A DNA stretch of 64,000 nt from Pannonibacter phragmitetus DSM 14782 (GCF_000382365.1 NZ_KB908218.1:248001-312000), one strand, 5' to 3'. Positions 43,974 through 54,062 are shown, numbered from the stretch's first letter. A program made the numbers and translations. The notes: generated from the letters alone by a model not told the origin.

Positions 43974-44924
43974 TCAGGCGGCAAGGCTTTCTGCCGGGTC
44001 TGCGCCCAGCATGATGTTGAGGTTCTGGACGGCAGCGCCCGAGGCGCCCTTGCCCAGATTGTCATAGACGGCGATGACCACGGCCTGCGCGCGGGCGTCA
44101 TTGGCGAAGACATAGACGCGCATCATGTTGGTGCCGTTGAGGGCCTGCGGGTTCAGCTCCGATGCCCGGTCGAGCGGCGACAGCGGCGAGACTTCGACAA
44201 AGCCCTTTGCCTCGCCGCCAAAGTGATCCGCAATCGCGGCATGCAGCTCAGCGCCCGTGGGCACTTTCGGCAGGCGTGCCAGATTGAGCGGCACGCTGGT
44301 GATCATGCCCTTGTAGTAGTTGCCGACCGCCGGAACGAACAGCGGCGCATCGGTAAGACCCGAATAGGTCTTCATCTCCGGCAGGTGCTTGTGGCCAAGC
44401 GCCAGCCCATAGGGCAGGAACACGTTGGCCGCATCGCCCTGTGCCTCATAGTCGGCAATCATCGACTTGCCGCCACCGGAATAGCCGGAGATGCCGTTGA
44501 CCGTGACGGGGAAATCCGCCGGAACGAGCCCTGCGGCCACCAGCGGGCGCAGCGCGGCAATGACGCCCTGCGGCCAGCAGCCGGGATTGGAGACAAAGCG
44601 GGCGGCGGCAATCGCCGCGCTCTGGCCCTTGTCCATCTCGGCAAAGCCATAGGTCCAGCCGTCCGCCACGCGATAGGCGGTGGAGGCGTCGATGACGCGG
44701 GTGGTGCCGTTGGTGATCAGCGACACGCTTTCCTTCGCCGCATCGTCGGGCAGGCAGAGGATGGCCACATCGGCGCTGTTCAGCATGTCTGCGCGGGCGG
44801 ACATGTCCTTGCGCTGTTCAGGGGCGATGGACAGCAGCTCGATGTCGCGGCGCACGGCGAGACGCTCGCGGATCTGCAGACCCGTCGTGCCGGCTTCGCC
44901 ATCAATGAAAATCCGCGCCACCAT
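43974..44924 (-). CDS. argC: N-acetyl-gamma-glutamyl-phosphate reductase (short type)
   Basis: The 316-residue NADPH-dependent enzyme of arginine synthesis has the N-terminal nucleotide-binding [18 protein letters not shown] and the catalytic Cys in [10 protein letters not shown]. Length and sequence fit the shorter ArgC type found in many proteobacteria. ATG start at 44924. leuD lies downstream on the same strand. Confidence 0.96.
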   Translation of the reverse strand: MVARIFIDGEAGTTGLQIRERLAVRRDIELLSIAPEQRKDMSARADMLNSADVAILCLPDDAAKESVSLITNGTTRVIDASTAYRVADGWTYGFAEMDKGQSAAIAAARFVSNPGCWPQGVIAALRPLVAAGLVPADFPVTVNGISGYSGGGKSMIADYEAQGDAANVFLPYGLALGHKHLPEMKTYSGLTDAPLFVPAVGNYYKGMITSVPLNLARLPKVPTGAELHAAIADHFGGEAKGFVEVSPLSPLDRASELNPQALNGTNMMRVYVFANDARAQAVVIAVYDNLGKGASGAAVQNLNIMLGADPAESLAA

Positions 44925-45027
44925 TGCGCCCGCTCCCTCATTTGCAAGGACAGAAGAATGGAGCGGGTTTTACACACATTCCGCCAGCCTGTCACGGGCA
45001 AGCGGGGCCTGGCCGCTGTCGGCGTTC

Positions 45028-45597
45028 TCAACGGGCCATTGAGTGATACTCATCATTCGGCCGCATCTCGGTGGCTGCGGCCATGCGGTTGGACATGTTG
45101 TAGAAGGCCGCAAGGGCGGCAATGTCCCAGATGTCCCGGCCGGTAAAGCCCGCATCACGCAGCGCCTGCCGGTCGGCTTCCACCACTTCGGCGGGGCGTT
45201 CGGTCAAGAGTACGGCGAAGTCCAGCATGGCCCGCTGCTTTGCCGTCAGATCCGCCACCCGGTAATTCATCACCAGCATGTCGCCGAGCACCGGATCGCC
45301 GGACAGCTGGCGGACGGCTGCGCCATGCGCAGCGAGGCAATAGAAGCAGCGGTTCACGCTCGACACGGCCACGGCGATCATCTCCCGCTCCAGCTTGGAG
45401 AGGCTTGAGGGGCCCAGCATCAGATCGTTATACATGTCGGTGAAGGCGCGCAATTTTGTGTCGTTGAAGGCGTAGGCGCGCAGCACATTTGGAATAAATC
45501 CTATTTTTTCCTCACACTTTGCAAAGTATCCCTGCGTCGCTTCACTCAACTCGCCTTCGACCGGCAAATTTAGCGCCATTACATCTTTGTTCGTCAT
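45028..45597 (-). CDS. AhpD-like peroxidase-related protein (carboxymuconolactone decarboxylase fold)
   Basis: About 189 residues. The AhpD-type redox motif C84-x2-C87-x3-H91 (NRCFYCLAAHG) with preceding LSKLEREMIAVAVSSVN fits the 'peroxidase-related enzyme' group. Such proteins act as alkylhydroperoxidase-like or disulfide reductases; the substrate is unknown. Start ATG at 45597 has GGGAGGA about 10 bases upstream; the longer frame to 45636 adds unconserved residues. It is divergent from the glutamate dehydrogenase. Confidence 0.88.
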   Translation of the reverse strand: MTNKDVMALNLPVEGELSEATQGYFAKCEEKIGFIPNVLRAYAFNDTKLRAFTDMYNDLMLGPSSLSKLEREMIAVAVSSVNRCFYCLAAHGAAVRQLSGDPVLGDMLVMNYRVADLTAKQRAMLDFAVLLTERPAEVVEADRQALRDAGFTGRDIWDIAALAAFYNMSNRMAAATEMRPNDEYHSMAR

Positions 45598-45683
45598 TTT
45601 AGTGAATCCTCCCGAATGCCATTTTTTAAGCGGCATTGGCAGCCTAGCATGCCGCCGCTGATTCGCGGGTCAGGAGGACAGAG

Positions 45684-48600
45684 ATGGCGCAAGCACGGGA
45701 AATCCAGAAGGCAAAGCTCATTGAAGAGGTGAGCAAAATTCTGACGTCAAAGGCGGAGACGGCAGGGGCCGGCCTCGCGGATTTTGCGGCTGAACTTTAC
45801 CAGCAGGGTGCTGCAGAAGATCTTGTCGCCTACTCGGCGGACGAGCTGGCCGCTTTCGCGCGTGCCGCATTCCAGGACTTCAGCGCGCACCCGAGGGGCA
45901 CCAGCCGCATCAGCGTGACGAACCCGTCCTTCAAGACCAAGGGCAAGATGGCCGGTGAGGTGACGGTCATTGAACTGGTCAATGACAACATGCCTTTCCT
46001 GGTGGATTCGGTCATGGCCGAGCTGCATGACAGCAAGCTGACCGTCCATCTGGTGCTGCACCCGATCTACAACGTGGAGCGCGGCGCGCAGGGCGAACTC
46101 GTGTCTTTCAGCGGCCACAAGGGCGGCGCGGCACGGGAGGACCATCAGGAAAGCGTGATCCATATCCACGTCAGCCGCATCGCGAGTGAAGAAGCCCGCG
46201 CCGGGCTGGAGCAGCGCCTGACACGCATCATGGATGACGTGCGTGCCGCTGTTGCCGACTGGAAGGCCATGCGCAAGCGCCTGACCAAGGCGGTGAACAC
46301 CTACAAGACCGCGCAGGCCGACGGCTCCAGCAACGAGCTGTGGGAAGCGATCCAGTTCCTTGAATGGATGGCCGATGACAATTTCATCTTCCTCGGCATG
46401 CGCGAATATACCTTTGACGGCGGCGCCGGCGAAGGCGAGCTGACGCCGGTGGACAGCACCGGTCTTGGCCTTCTGGCTGATCCGGACATGCGCGTTCTGC
46501 GAAGGGGCGGTGAGTTCGTGCAGATCACCCCGGAGATCCGCGAGTTCCTGATGCGCCCGGACCCGCTGATCATCGCCAAGGCCAATGTGAAGAGCCGCGT
46601 GCACCGGCGCGTCTACATGGACTACGTCGGCACCAAGATGTTTGACGCCTCCGGCAAGATGACCGGCGAGCTGCGCATCGTCGGCCTGTTTGCCTCCACA
46701 GCCTATAACGAGCCGACGGGCACGATCCCCTTCCTGCGGCGCAAGGTAAGCAACGTGCTTGCCAAGGCCGGGTTTGATTCCGACAGCCACTCGGGCCGTG
46801 CCCTCACCAACGTGATGGAAACCTTCCCTCGGGACGAGCTGTTCCAGATCGATCACGAAACGCTCTACGACTTCGCCATGGCGATCCTGCAGCTGGATGA
46901 GCGCCCGCGCATCCGCGTGCTGGCCCGGCCGGAGAAGTTCGACCGTTACGTCTCGATCCTGTGCTACGTGCCGCGTGACCGCTACACCACGGAAGTGCGC
47001 CTCAACATCGGCACCTATTTTGCCCATGTCTTCGACGGGCACCTGTCTGCCTGGTATGTGACCTATCCGGAGGGGCCTCTGGCGCGGGTGCATTTCATCA
47101 TTGGCCGTTCCGGCGGCAAGACGCCTGCCGTGGCGCAGGACGAGCTGGAAAAGGCCGTTGCCTCCATCATCCGCACCTGGCCGGACGGGCTGATGGATGC
47201 CTTCAAGGAGAACTTCAGCCCGGAAGTGGCCGAGCGCCTGTCGGACCGCTATGCGCTTGCCTTCCATGGCGGCTACAAGGAAGTCTACAACGCCGAAAAC
47301 GCGCTGGCGGACGTGCAGAAGATCGAAAGCCTGTCGGAGGACCGCCAGGCGACGATCACCTTCTTCCGCAGCTCCGGCGCGCCGGATACGCGCCTGTCGC
47401 TGAAGGTGTTCCATCTGGAAGCTCCGATCCCGCTGTCGGCCCGCGTGCCGCTGCTGGAGAACATGGGCTTCAAGGTCATCAACGAGCGCACCTACCGCAT
47501 CTCGCCGGCCGGCATGCCCTTCTGCTACCTGCATGAAATGACGCTGGAAGCGGCCAAGGGCGGCAGCATCGAGCTTTCGGCCGACCTGAAGGGCCGCCTC
47601 GAAGCCCTGTTCATGGCCGTGTGGCTGGGGCAGGCGGAAAGCGACGGCTACAACGCACTGGTGCTGACGGCCGGCCTCGGCTGGCGCGATATCGCCATGG
47701 TGCGGGCCCTGTCGAAATACCTGCGCCAGGTGGGCATCCGCTATTCCGAAGACTACATGTGGACCACGCTCAACAACTACCCGGCCATTGCCGCCAAGCT
47801 GGTCGAGCTGTTCCACGTGCGCTTCAACCCGGCGCTCAGCGAGGCAGACCGTACGCTCAATGCGGCGCGGATCGAGAACGAGCTGTCATCCGAGTTCGAT
47901 GCGGTCGTTAGCCTGGACGATGACCGCATCCTGCGGCGCTTCCAGAATGTCATTGACGCGATCCTGCGCACCAACTTCTTCCAGCTGGATGCGGATGGGA
48001 AGCCGAAGCCGACCTTCGCCTTCAAGATCGATTCCCGCCGCATCGATGACATGCCGCAGCCCAAGCCCTTCCGGGAGATCTCGGTCTACAGCCCCCGTGT
48101 CGAGGGCGTGCATCTGCGCTTCGGCAAGGTGGCGCGCGGCGGCCTGCGCTGGTCCGACCGGCCGCAGGATTTCCGCACCGAAGTGCTGGGCCTCGTGAAG
48201 GCGCAGCAGGTGAAGAATGCGGTGATCGTGCCGGTGGGCTCCAAGGGCGGCTTCGTGCCCAAGCGCCTGCCTGTGGGCGGTGACCGTGAGGCGGTGTTCG
48301 CCGAAGGCACGGAAGCCTACAAGATCTTCGTCAGCTCGCTGCTGGACGTGACCGACAACCTCAAGGGCGACCAGATCCTGCCGCCGCTGGAAGTGGTGCG
48401 CCACGATGAGGATGATCCCTATCTGGTGGTGGCCGCCGATAAGGGCACTGCAACCTTCTCCGACACGGCCAACGGCATTTCGACGAGCCGGGATTTCTGG
48501 CTGGGCGATGCCTTCGCCTCGGGCGGTTCGGCCGGCTATGACCACAAGAAGATGGGCATCACCGCACGCGGCGCCTGGGAAGCGGTGAAGCGCCACTTCC

Positions 48601-50501
48601 GCGAAATGAACCGCGACATCCAGAGCGAGCCCTTCACCGTGGCCGGTGTGGGCGACATGTCGGGCGACGTCTTCGGCAACGGCATGCTGCTGTCGAAGGA
48701 AATCCGGCTGGTGGCCGCCTTCGACCACCGCGACATTTTCATTGATCCCACGCCGGATGCGGCCTCGAGCTTTGCCGAGCGCAAGCGCCTGTTCGAGATG
48801 GGCCGCTCATCCTGGGCAGACTATGACAAGAGCCTGATTTCCGCCGGTGGCGGTGTCTTCTCCCGCCAGCTGAAGTCGGTCCCGCTCAGCGAGGAAGCGC
48901 AGCAGCTGCTTGGTATTCCCCGGGCGAAGGCAACGCCGCAGGAGGTGATGACCGCCATCCTGAAGCTCAACGTCGATCTGATGTGGTTCGGCGGCATCGG
49001 CACCTATATCCGTGCCAGCACGGAAACGGATGCGGATGCGGGCGACAAGGCCAACGATGCCATCCGCGTCACTGCGCGCGAGATCCGGGCCAAGGTCATT
49101 GGCGAGGGCGCAAACCTCGGCATGACCCAGCGCGCCCGTATCGAATTCGGCCGTAATGGCGGACGTTCCAATTCGGATGCCATCGACAATTCCGCCGGCG
49201 TGAATTCGTCGGACATGGAAGTGAACATCAAGATCGCGCTGGGCGCGGCCGTCCAGTCGGGCAAGCTCGACATTCCCGCCCGCAACGTGCTTCTGGCGCA
49301 GATGACGGACGAGGTGGCGGAGCTGGTGCTGCGCAACAACTACCTGCAGTCCCTCGCCATCTCCATGACGGAGCAGCGCGGGCTGGAGGACTTCGGTTAC
49401 CAGGGCCGCATGATGCGCCAGCTGGAGCAGGCAGGCCATCTCGACCGGCAGGTGGAATTCCTGCCCGATGATGCGGCGCTGGCCGAGCTGGAAAAGGCCG
49501 GGCTGTTCCTCACCCGCGCCGAGCTTGGCGTGCTGCTGGCCTATGCCAAGATCACGCTCTATGACGCGCTGCTGGAAAGTGACGTGCCGGATGACGATTA
49601 TCTGGCGCGCGAACTCTTCCGCTACTTCCCGGACCATATGGCCGGCGCCTATGCCGAGGAAATCCGGGGCCACCGGCTGCGGCGGGAAATCATCGCCACG
49701 ATGCTGGCGAACTCCATGGTCAACCGCTGCGGGCCGACCTTCATCACCCGCATCGCCGACCAGACCGGCGCCAGCGCCGCCGAAATTGCCCGTGGCTTCG
49801 TCGCCGTGCGCAACAGCTACGGCCTGACGGAGCTCAACGAGGAAATCGACGCGCTGGACACAAAGCTCGACGGCAAGGTGCAGCTCGATCTTTATGCCGA
49901 GGTGCAGAACCTGTTCCTCGATCAGGTGGTCTGGTTCCGCCGCCATGTCTCCTTCAAGGACGGTATCGAGGCGGTGGTGGAGCGCTTCCGCGCCGGGATT
50001 GACGCGATGCGGCCGCATCTTGAGAAGGCCGTCACGCCCGCACAGGCCGCCCTTCTGGCTGCCGCAGTGGAAGAGAACGTGGCCAAGGGTGTGCCGGAGC
50101 CGCTGGCCCGCCGCATCACCTGGCTGCCGGTGGAAGCAACCATTCCGGACATCGTGCTCATCGCCGGTGACACGGGTGCGGAACTGGATGCGGCTGCCTC
50201 GACCTTCTTCGTGGTGGCAGCGCATTTCGGCATTGCCGAGATGGGTATCCGGGCACGGAATCTGGTGGTTGCGGATTATTACGACGGGCTGGCGCTCGAC
50301 CGGGCCCTGGCAACGCTCTCCGATGCACACCGCCAGCTGACGGCGGCAGCGCTGAGGGCCGGTGGCTTTGCCCATTGGCTGGCCGGGCATGAGGCCATCG
50401 TTGCCCGCACCACCCGCTCGGTGGGCGAGATTCTGGAAGGCACGATCAGTGTCTCCAAGTTCTCGGTCGCTGCAAGCCTGCTCGCGGAGATCGCGCGCTA
50501 A
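45684..50501 (+). CDS. Large NAD-specific glutamate dehydrogenase (L_GDH class)
   Basis: The 1605-residue protein has the length of the 180-kDa GDH class, which deaminates glutamate to 2-oxoglutarate. ACT-like regulatory domains fill the N-terminal half. The catalytic region has RFGKVARGGLRWSDRPQDFRTEVLGLVKAQQVKNAVIVPVGSKGGFV with active-site Lys, followed by GDMSGDVFGNGMLLS for NAD binding. The C-terminal helical region is typical of the family. AGGAGG precedes the ATG at 45684. It is monocistronic or read with gluQRS (73-bp gap). Confidence 0.96.
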   Translation: MAQAREIQKAKLIEEVSKILTSKAETAGAGLADFAAELYQQGAAEDLVAYSADELAAFARAAFQDFSAHPRGTSRISVTNPSFKTKGKMAGEVTVIELVNDNMPFLVDSVMAELHDSKLTVHLVLHPIYNVERGAQGELVSFSGHKGGAAREDHQESVIHIHVSRIASEEARAGLEQRLTRIMDDVRAAVADWKAMRKRLTKAVNTYKTAQADGSSNELWEAIQFLEWMADDNFIFLGMREYTFDGGAGEGELTPVDSTGLGLLADPDMRVLRRGGEFVQITPEIREFLMRPDPLIIAKANVKSRVHRRVYMDYVGTKMFDASGKMTGELRIVGLFASTAYNEPTGTIPFLRRKVSNVLAKAGFDSDSHSGRALTNVMETFPRDELFQIDHETLYDFAMAILQLDERPRIRVLARPEKFDRYVSILCYVPRDRYTTEVRLNIGTYFAHVFDGHLSAWYVTYPEGPLARVHFIIGRSGGKTPAVAQDELEKAVASIIRTWPDGLMDAFKENFSPEVAERLSDRYALAFHGGYKEVYNAENALADVQKIESLSEDRQATITFFRSSGAPDTRLSLKVFHLEAPIPLSARVPLLENMGFKVINERTYRISPAGMPFCYLHEMTLEAAKGGSIELSADLKGRLEALFMAVWLGQAESDGYNALVLTAGLGWRDIAMVRALSKYLRQVGIRYSEDYMWTTLNNYPAIAAKLVELFHVRFNPALSEADRTLNAARIENELSSEFDAVVSLDDDRILRRFQNVIDAILRTNFFQLDADGKPKPTFAFKIDSRRIDDMPQPKPFREISVYSPRVEGVHLRFGKVARGGLRWSDRPQDFRTEVLGLVKAQQVKNAVIVPVGSKGGFVPKRLPVGGDREAVFAEGTEAYKIFVSSLLDVTDNLKGDQILPPLEVVRHDEDDPYLVVAADKGTATFSDTANGISTSRDFWLGDAFASGGSAGYDHKKMGITARGAWEAVKRHFREMNRDIQSEPFTVAGVGDMSGDVFGNGMLLSKEIRLVAAFDHRDIFIDPTPDAASSFAERKRLFEMGRSSWADYDKSLISAGGGVFSRQLKSVPLSEEAQQLLGIPRAKATPQEVMTAILKLNVDLMWFGGIGTYIRASTETDADAGDKANDAIRVTAREIRAKVIGEGANLGMTQRARIEFGRNGGRSNSDAIDNSAGVNSSDMEVNIKIALGAAVQSGKLDIPARNVLLAQMTDEVAELVLRNNYLQSLAISMTEQRGLEDFGYQGRMMRQLEQAGHLDRQVEFLPDDAALAELEKAGLFLTRAELGVLLAYAKITLYDALLESDVPDDDYLARELFRYFPDHMAGAYAEEIRGHRLRREIIATMLANSMVNRCGPTFITRIADQTGASAAEIARGFVAVRNSYGLTELNEEIDALDTKLDGKVQLDLYAEVQNLFLDQVVWFRRHVSFKDGIEAVVERFRAGIDAMRPHLEKAVTPAQAALLAAAVEENVAKGVPEPLARRITWLPVEATIPDIVLIAGDTGAELDAAASTFFVVAAHFGIAEMGIRARNLVVADYYDGLALDRALATLSDAHRQLTAAALRAGGFAHWLAGHEAIVARTTRSVGEILEGTISVSKFSVAASLLAEIAR

Positions 50502-50574
50502 GCTGAAATACGCCGGTTCGGGCTATCTGCCCGGACCGGCTTTTCCCGGTTCGGCATCCCTGCCATAACGCGTC

Positions 50575-51441
50575 ATGACCGCCGTTTTCCGCTTCGCGCC
50601 TTCCCCCAACGGGTATCTGCATCTGGGGCACGCCCTGTCGGCGCTGCTCAACCGGCAGCTTGCGCAAGCTGCGGGCGGGCGGATGCTGCTGCGGATCGAG
50701 GATATCGACACGGCCCGCTGCACACCTGCGCTGGAAGCGGCGATGCTGGAGGACCTCCGCTGGATCGGCTTTGCCCATGACGAGCCGCCGCGCCGCCAGT
50801 CCGAGCATTTCGGCGAATATGCCGCAGCTCTTGCCCGGCTGCAGGGGATGGGGCTGATCTATGAGGCCTATCTGACCCGCGCCGAGATCCGCAGCTTCGT
50901 GGCACAGACGGAAGCGCAAGGAAAACCCTGGCCGCGGGATCCGGACGGGGCGCCGCTCTATCCCGGCGATGCGGCCTTGCTGGATGACGCGGAGATTGCC
51001 CGCCGCCGGGCATCCGGTGCCCCCTTTGCCCTCCGGCTCGACATGCGCAAGGCGGTGAGCCTTTTGACCGGGCCGCTGTTCTGGGAGGAGGAGGGGCAGG
51101 CAGGGCGTACCGGCAATGTAGCCGCTGATCCTCTTGCATGGGGCGATGTCATCCTTGCCCGCAAGGACACGCCGACGAGCTATCACCTTTCCGTCACGCT
51201 GGATGATGCCCTGCAAGGGGTGACGCATGTGGTGCGGGGGCAGGATCTGTTCCACGCCACTGCCGTGCACCGGCTGCTGCAGGTTCTGCTTGGCCTGCCG
51301 GAGCCGCGCTATCACCATCACCGGCTGATCCTGGGGGCGGACGGGCGCAAATTGTCGAAATCGGAGGGGCACACGGCCCTGCGGGAATTGCGCGCTGCCG
51401 GGTGGACGGTGGCAGATGTGCGCCGCCGGACCGGCATCTGA
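50575..51441 (+). CDS. gluQ: Glutamyl-Q tRNA(Asp) synthetase
   Basis: The 288-residue truncated glutamyl-tRNA synthetase homologue glutamylates queuosine at position 34 of tRNA(Asp). It has the HIGH-like APSPNGYLHLGHALSALLN, the Glu-binding ...LLRIEDIDTARC, and KLSKS in DGRKLSKSEGH; no anticodon-binding domain. The usual zinc-binding Cys cluster is absent: the PCFCTR-type position reads EAYLTR and no Cys follows at YPGD. Functionally linked to queCDEF in this window. Confidence 0.93.
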   Translation: MTAVFRFAPSPNGYLHLGHALSALLNRQLAQAAGGRMLLRIEDIDTARCTPALEAAMLEDLRWIGFAHDEPPRRQSEHFGEYAAALARLQGMGLIYEAYLTRAEIRSFVAQTEAQGKPWPRDPDGAPLYPGDAALLDDAEIARRRASGAPFALRLDMRKAVSLLTGPLFWEEEGQAGRTGNVAADPLAWGDVILARKDTPTSYHLSVTLDDALQGVTHVVRGQDLFHATAVHRLLQVLLGLPEPRYHHHRLILGADGRKLSKSEGHTALRELRAAGWTVADVRRRTGI

Positions 51442-51443
51442 AG

Positions 51444-52409
51444 TCAGATCAGCCCCAGCATGTCCAGCGCCAGCACCCACAGCCCGCAGGTGACGACGGC
51501 TGCGGCGGTGGTGAGGGTAATGGAATTGGCCGACATGGCGTGTCCCGTGCCGTAGCGGGTGGCGAAGATGTAGACATTGACGCCCGTCGGAGAGGCGGCT
51601 GTCAGCGTCATGGCCGCCGTCCAGACCGGCGGCAGGGCAAAAACATAGGCGCAGAGCACCAGCACGATGGCAGGCATCACCAGAACCTTCAGCACGCTGA
51701 GGATGATGCCTGCGCCCAGATTGCCGCGAATGCCATAGAGCACCATGCTCATGCCCAGCGAGAACAGGGCGACGGGCAGGGCGGTGGAGGAGAGCCGGTT
51801 GATCACATCCGCCGGGATGCCCGTGAGCGGCAGGGAGAACACCCGCCACACCAGCGAGGCGAGGATGGCGATGACGATCGGGTTCGTCATCAGGCTGGCC
51901 AGGATCTTCTTGAGAAGAGCCGGGAGCGACTGGGACCCGCCTGCGCCATCGGCGGCGGCCGCCCGCTCCATCAGCACGGCAATGACGATGGTCATCACCG
52001 GCAGATGCACGGAAATCAGCAGCACCAGCGGCAGCAGGCCATCCGGGCCCAGCACGGAAGACACGAGCGGAATGCCGACCATGACGGTGTTGGCAAAGGC
52101 GGCGGAAACGCCGGCAATCACGCCGGCGCGCGAATCACGGGCGAAAATCTTGCGCACGATCAGCGTGGCGATGGCCCAGGTGAGGGCAACGCCGCTGAAA
52201 TAGGCGGCCCACAGCGCCCAGGGAAAGCCGTGATCCATCGAGACCGTTGCCAGCGTCTTGAAGATGAGCGAGGGGATCGCCACCACGAAGACGAACTGGC
52301 CGAGCCCTTCGCCCACGGATTGGGACAGCAGGCCGGTGCGTGCTGCCAGATAGCCGAGCCCGACAAGCACGAAAACGGGGACAACGATGGTCAGGATCTG
52401 CTCGAACAT
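51444..52409 (-). CDS. AEC-family (auxin efflux carrier type) permease
   Basis: About 321 residues. Two five-helix halves typical of AEC permeases: ILTIVVPVFVLVGLGYLAARTGLLS at the N-terminus, then an internal VFSLPLTGIPADVINRLSSTALPVALFSLGMSMVLYG and ASPTGVNVYIFATRYG. Substrate unknown (family members move malate, malonate or amino-acid-like compounds). The frame runs upstream to 52577, but the ATG at 52409 starts at the first helix. Convergent with gluQ (2-bp gap). Confidence 0.88.
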   Translation of the reverse strand: MFEQILTIVVPVFVLVGLGYLAARTGLLSQSVGEGLGQFVFVVAIPSLIFKTLATVSMDHGFPWALWAAYFSGVALTWAIATLIVRKIFARDSRAGVIAGVSAAFANTVMVGIPLVSSVLGPDGLLPLVLLISVHLPVMTIVIAVLMERAAAADGAGGSQSLPALLKKILASLMTNPIVIAILASLVWRVFSLPLTGIPADVINRLSSTALPVALFSLGMSMVLYGIRGNLGAGIILSVLKVLVMPAIVLVLCAYVFALPPVWTAAMTLTAASPTGVNVYIFATRYGTGHAMSANSITLTTAAAVVTCGLWVLALDMLGLI

Positions 52410-52645
52410 GGCGGGTTCCAGAATGCATCCGGGATGGATTTCAGAGGGGCGCGCAGCAGAGGGCTGCGGACAAGGCAGGACGGAGGGTGCACGGCACATG
52501 GACCAGGCCAGGGCACCGTGACACAATGGGATGAAGCCGCGCGATTCAGGCGGGCGGCGCAGCCGCATCACGGGCACAACTGTAGAAGAGGCAAGGCTTG
52601 CCGGTCAACCGGAAGCCCTTATGACGCTGGCAGCAGGGGAACAGC

Positions 52646-53791
52646 ATGACGGGTAAGGAGAAGGGCAGTCCCGAGAGCCAGCGGCTCGCCCTGATGGCCC
52701 ATGACCTGCGCACGCCGCTCAATGCCATGCGGTTGACGGCGGAGCTGATCGGCATGGAACCGCTGAGCCCCCTGCAGCAGGTGCGCCTGGCAACGCTCAT
52801 TGCCGCCATCGATGGCCTCGCAGACATGACCGGCGCCGTGCTGAACGAGGGCCGCGCCGCCGCAGGCCTTACGCCTTTGCCAAAGGCTGTGCGGGCCGAG
52901 CCTGAAGGTGCAGATGCCGGGCGGATGGTGCTGGAAATCGCCGGTCTGTTCGAGCCTCTGGCCAAGGCCAAAGGCCTGCCTCTTGCCGTCAGTGTGCCGG
53001 AGGCGCCGCTTTTCTGTCCGCCGGAGCTGCAGATGGCCCTGCGCCGAGCGGCAACCGTGCTCCTCGACAATGCCATCCGCTACACCCCGCGCGGGCAGGT
53101 GCGGGCGGTGCTGCGCGAGGAGGCGGGTACCCTTTTGCTGGAGATCACCGACACGGGGCCGGGGATCGGTGTGATGGAGCGCCGCCGCCTGTTCCGCCCT
53201 TTCACGCGCGGGACGGCCGGCCGTGCCGGCGATGGCAGCAGTTCGGGCCTTGGCCTGTGGGGGGCTGCAGAGGTGGTGAAGGCCGCTGGCGGGCGGCTGG
53301 ATCTGGACGATGCGCCGGGCGGTGGCTGCCGTTTCTCCGTGCATCTGCCGCTGCCGGGCGGGAGCGGGGCTCCGGATGGCGGCACTGCCCAGCCGGGGCC
53401 GCATGTGCTGATCGTCGATGACAACGAAACCAACCGGCGTCTGCTCGCAGCCTTGCTGGAATCCTTTGCCATGACCAGTGATGCGGCCGGCACCGGCCAG
53501 CAGGCCGTGAACATGGCGGCAGCAACCGCCTATGACGGGGTGCTGCTGGATCTGCACATGCCCGGCATGGACGGCATCGAAACCGCCGCCGCCCTGCGCC
53601 TCGGGCCGGATGGTGCGCGTCTGCCGCTGATTGCGGTGACGGCCGCCCTGGAATCAGTAGGCGACCGCAAGCTGCGGCAGGCCGGGTTTGACGACGTACT
53701 GCCCAAACCCATTTCTCCCTCGCAGCTCTACCAGACCCTCAACCTCGCCCGAACCCGGCACAAGCTGCGGCTGGAGGAGATGGCGGGGTAG
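52646..53791 (+). CDS. Soluble hybrid histidine kinase with C-terminal receiver
   Basis: About 381 residues, no membrane helix. Order: H-box MAHDLRTPLNAM with His19; HATPase with N-box LLDNAIRYTP, G1 DTGPGIG, and G2 GDGSSSGLGLWGAAEVV; then a receiver (HVLIVDDNETNRRLLAALLE, phosphoacceptor in VLLDLHMPGMDG, Lys in LPKPIS). There is no sensory domain, so the input must come from a partner. It is alone: no cognate regulator or Hpt gene is adjacent. ATG at 52646, preceded by CAGGGGAACAGC. Confidence 0.85.
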   Translation: MTGKEKGSPESQRLALMAHDLRTPLNAMRLTAELIGMEPLSPLQQVRLATLIAAIDGLADMTGAVLNEGRAAAGLTPLPKAVRAEPEGADAGRMVLEIAGLFEPLAKAKGLPLAVSVPEAPLFCPPELQMALRRAATVLLDNAIRYTPRGQVRAVLREEAGTLLLEITDTGPGIGVMERRRLFRPFTRGTAGRAGDGSSSGLGLWGAAEVVKAAGGRLDLDDAPGGGCRFSVHLPLPGGSGAPDGGTAQPGPHVLIVDDNETNRRLLAALLESFAMTSDAAGTGQQAVNMAAATAYDGVLLDLHMPGMDGIETAAALRLGPDGARLPLIAVTAALESVGDRKLRQAGFDDVLPKPISPSQLYQTLNLARTRHKLRLEEMAG

Positions 53792-53810
53792 GGGGGTGGT
53801 ACCATTCCTC

Positions 53811-53995
53811 TCCATCGTCATCCCGGCCAAGCGAAGCGCGAGCCGGGACCGGTGAGCCGGGGAGCAAGTTGGCTTGGCTGGCGGGGTGAGCCTTTCACCG
53901 CATAAGGTGTTCGCATCCAAGTTTGCGTTCGAACCGGTAGGCCTCGGCTCACCGGTACCGGATCTCCGCTTCGCTGCGTCCGGTATGACGATGGA
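53811..53995. repeat. Imperfect palindromic intergenic element (CATCGTCATCCCGG type)
   Basis: The outer TCCATCGTCAT (53811-53821) pairs exactly with ATGACGATGGA (53985-53995), and inner arms pair imperfectly (GACCGGTGAGCC against GGCTCACCGGTACC). Between them lies a short unrelated centre. Similar GTCATCCCGG-type repeats occur in alphaproteobacterial intergenic DNA. Non-coding. Confidence 0.65.
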
Positions 53996-54011
53996 GGGAC
54001 TGGGCAAAGAT

Positions 54012-54039
54012 AAGGGCCGCCCCATGTGGAGCGGCCCTT
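54012..54039. terminator. Hairpin downstream of acnA
   Basis: AAGGGCCGC (54012-54020) pairs with GCGGCCCTT (54031-54039) around a 10-nt loop, 24 bp past the acnA stop. There is no strong T-run on the reverse strand, so termination efficiency is uncertain. Confidence 0.55.
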
Positions 54040-54062
54040 TCCGTTTTGCGCTTAAAGGATGG

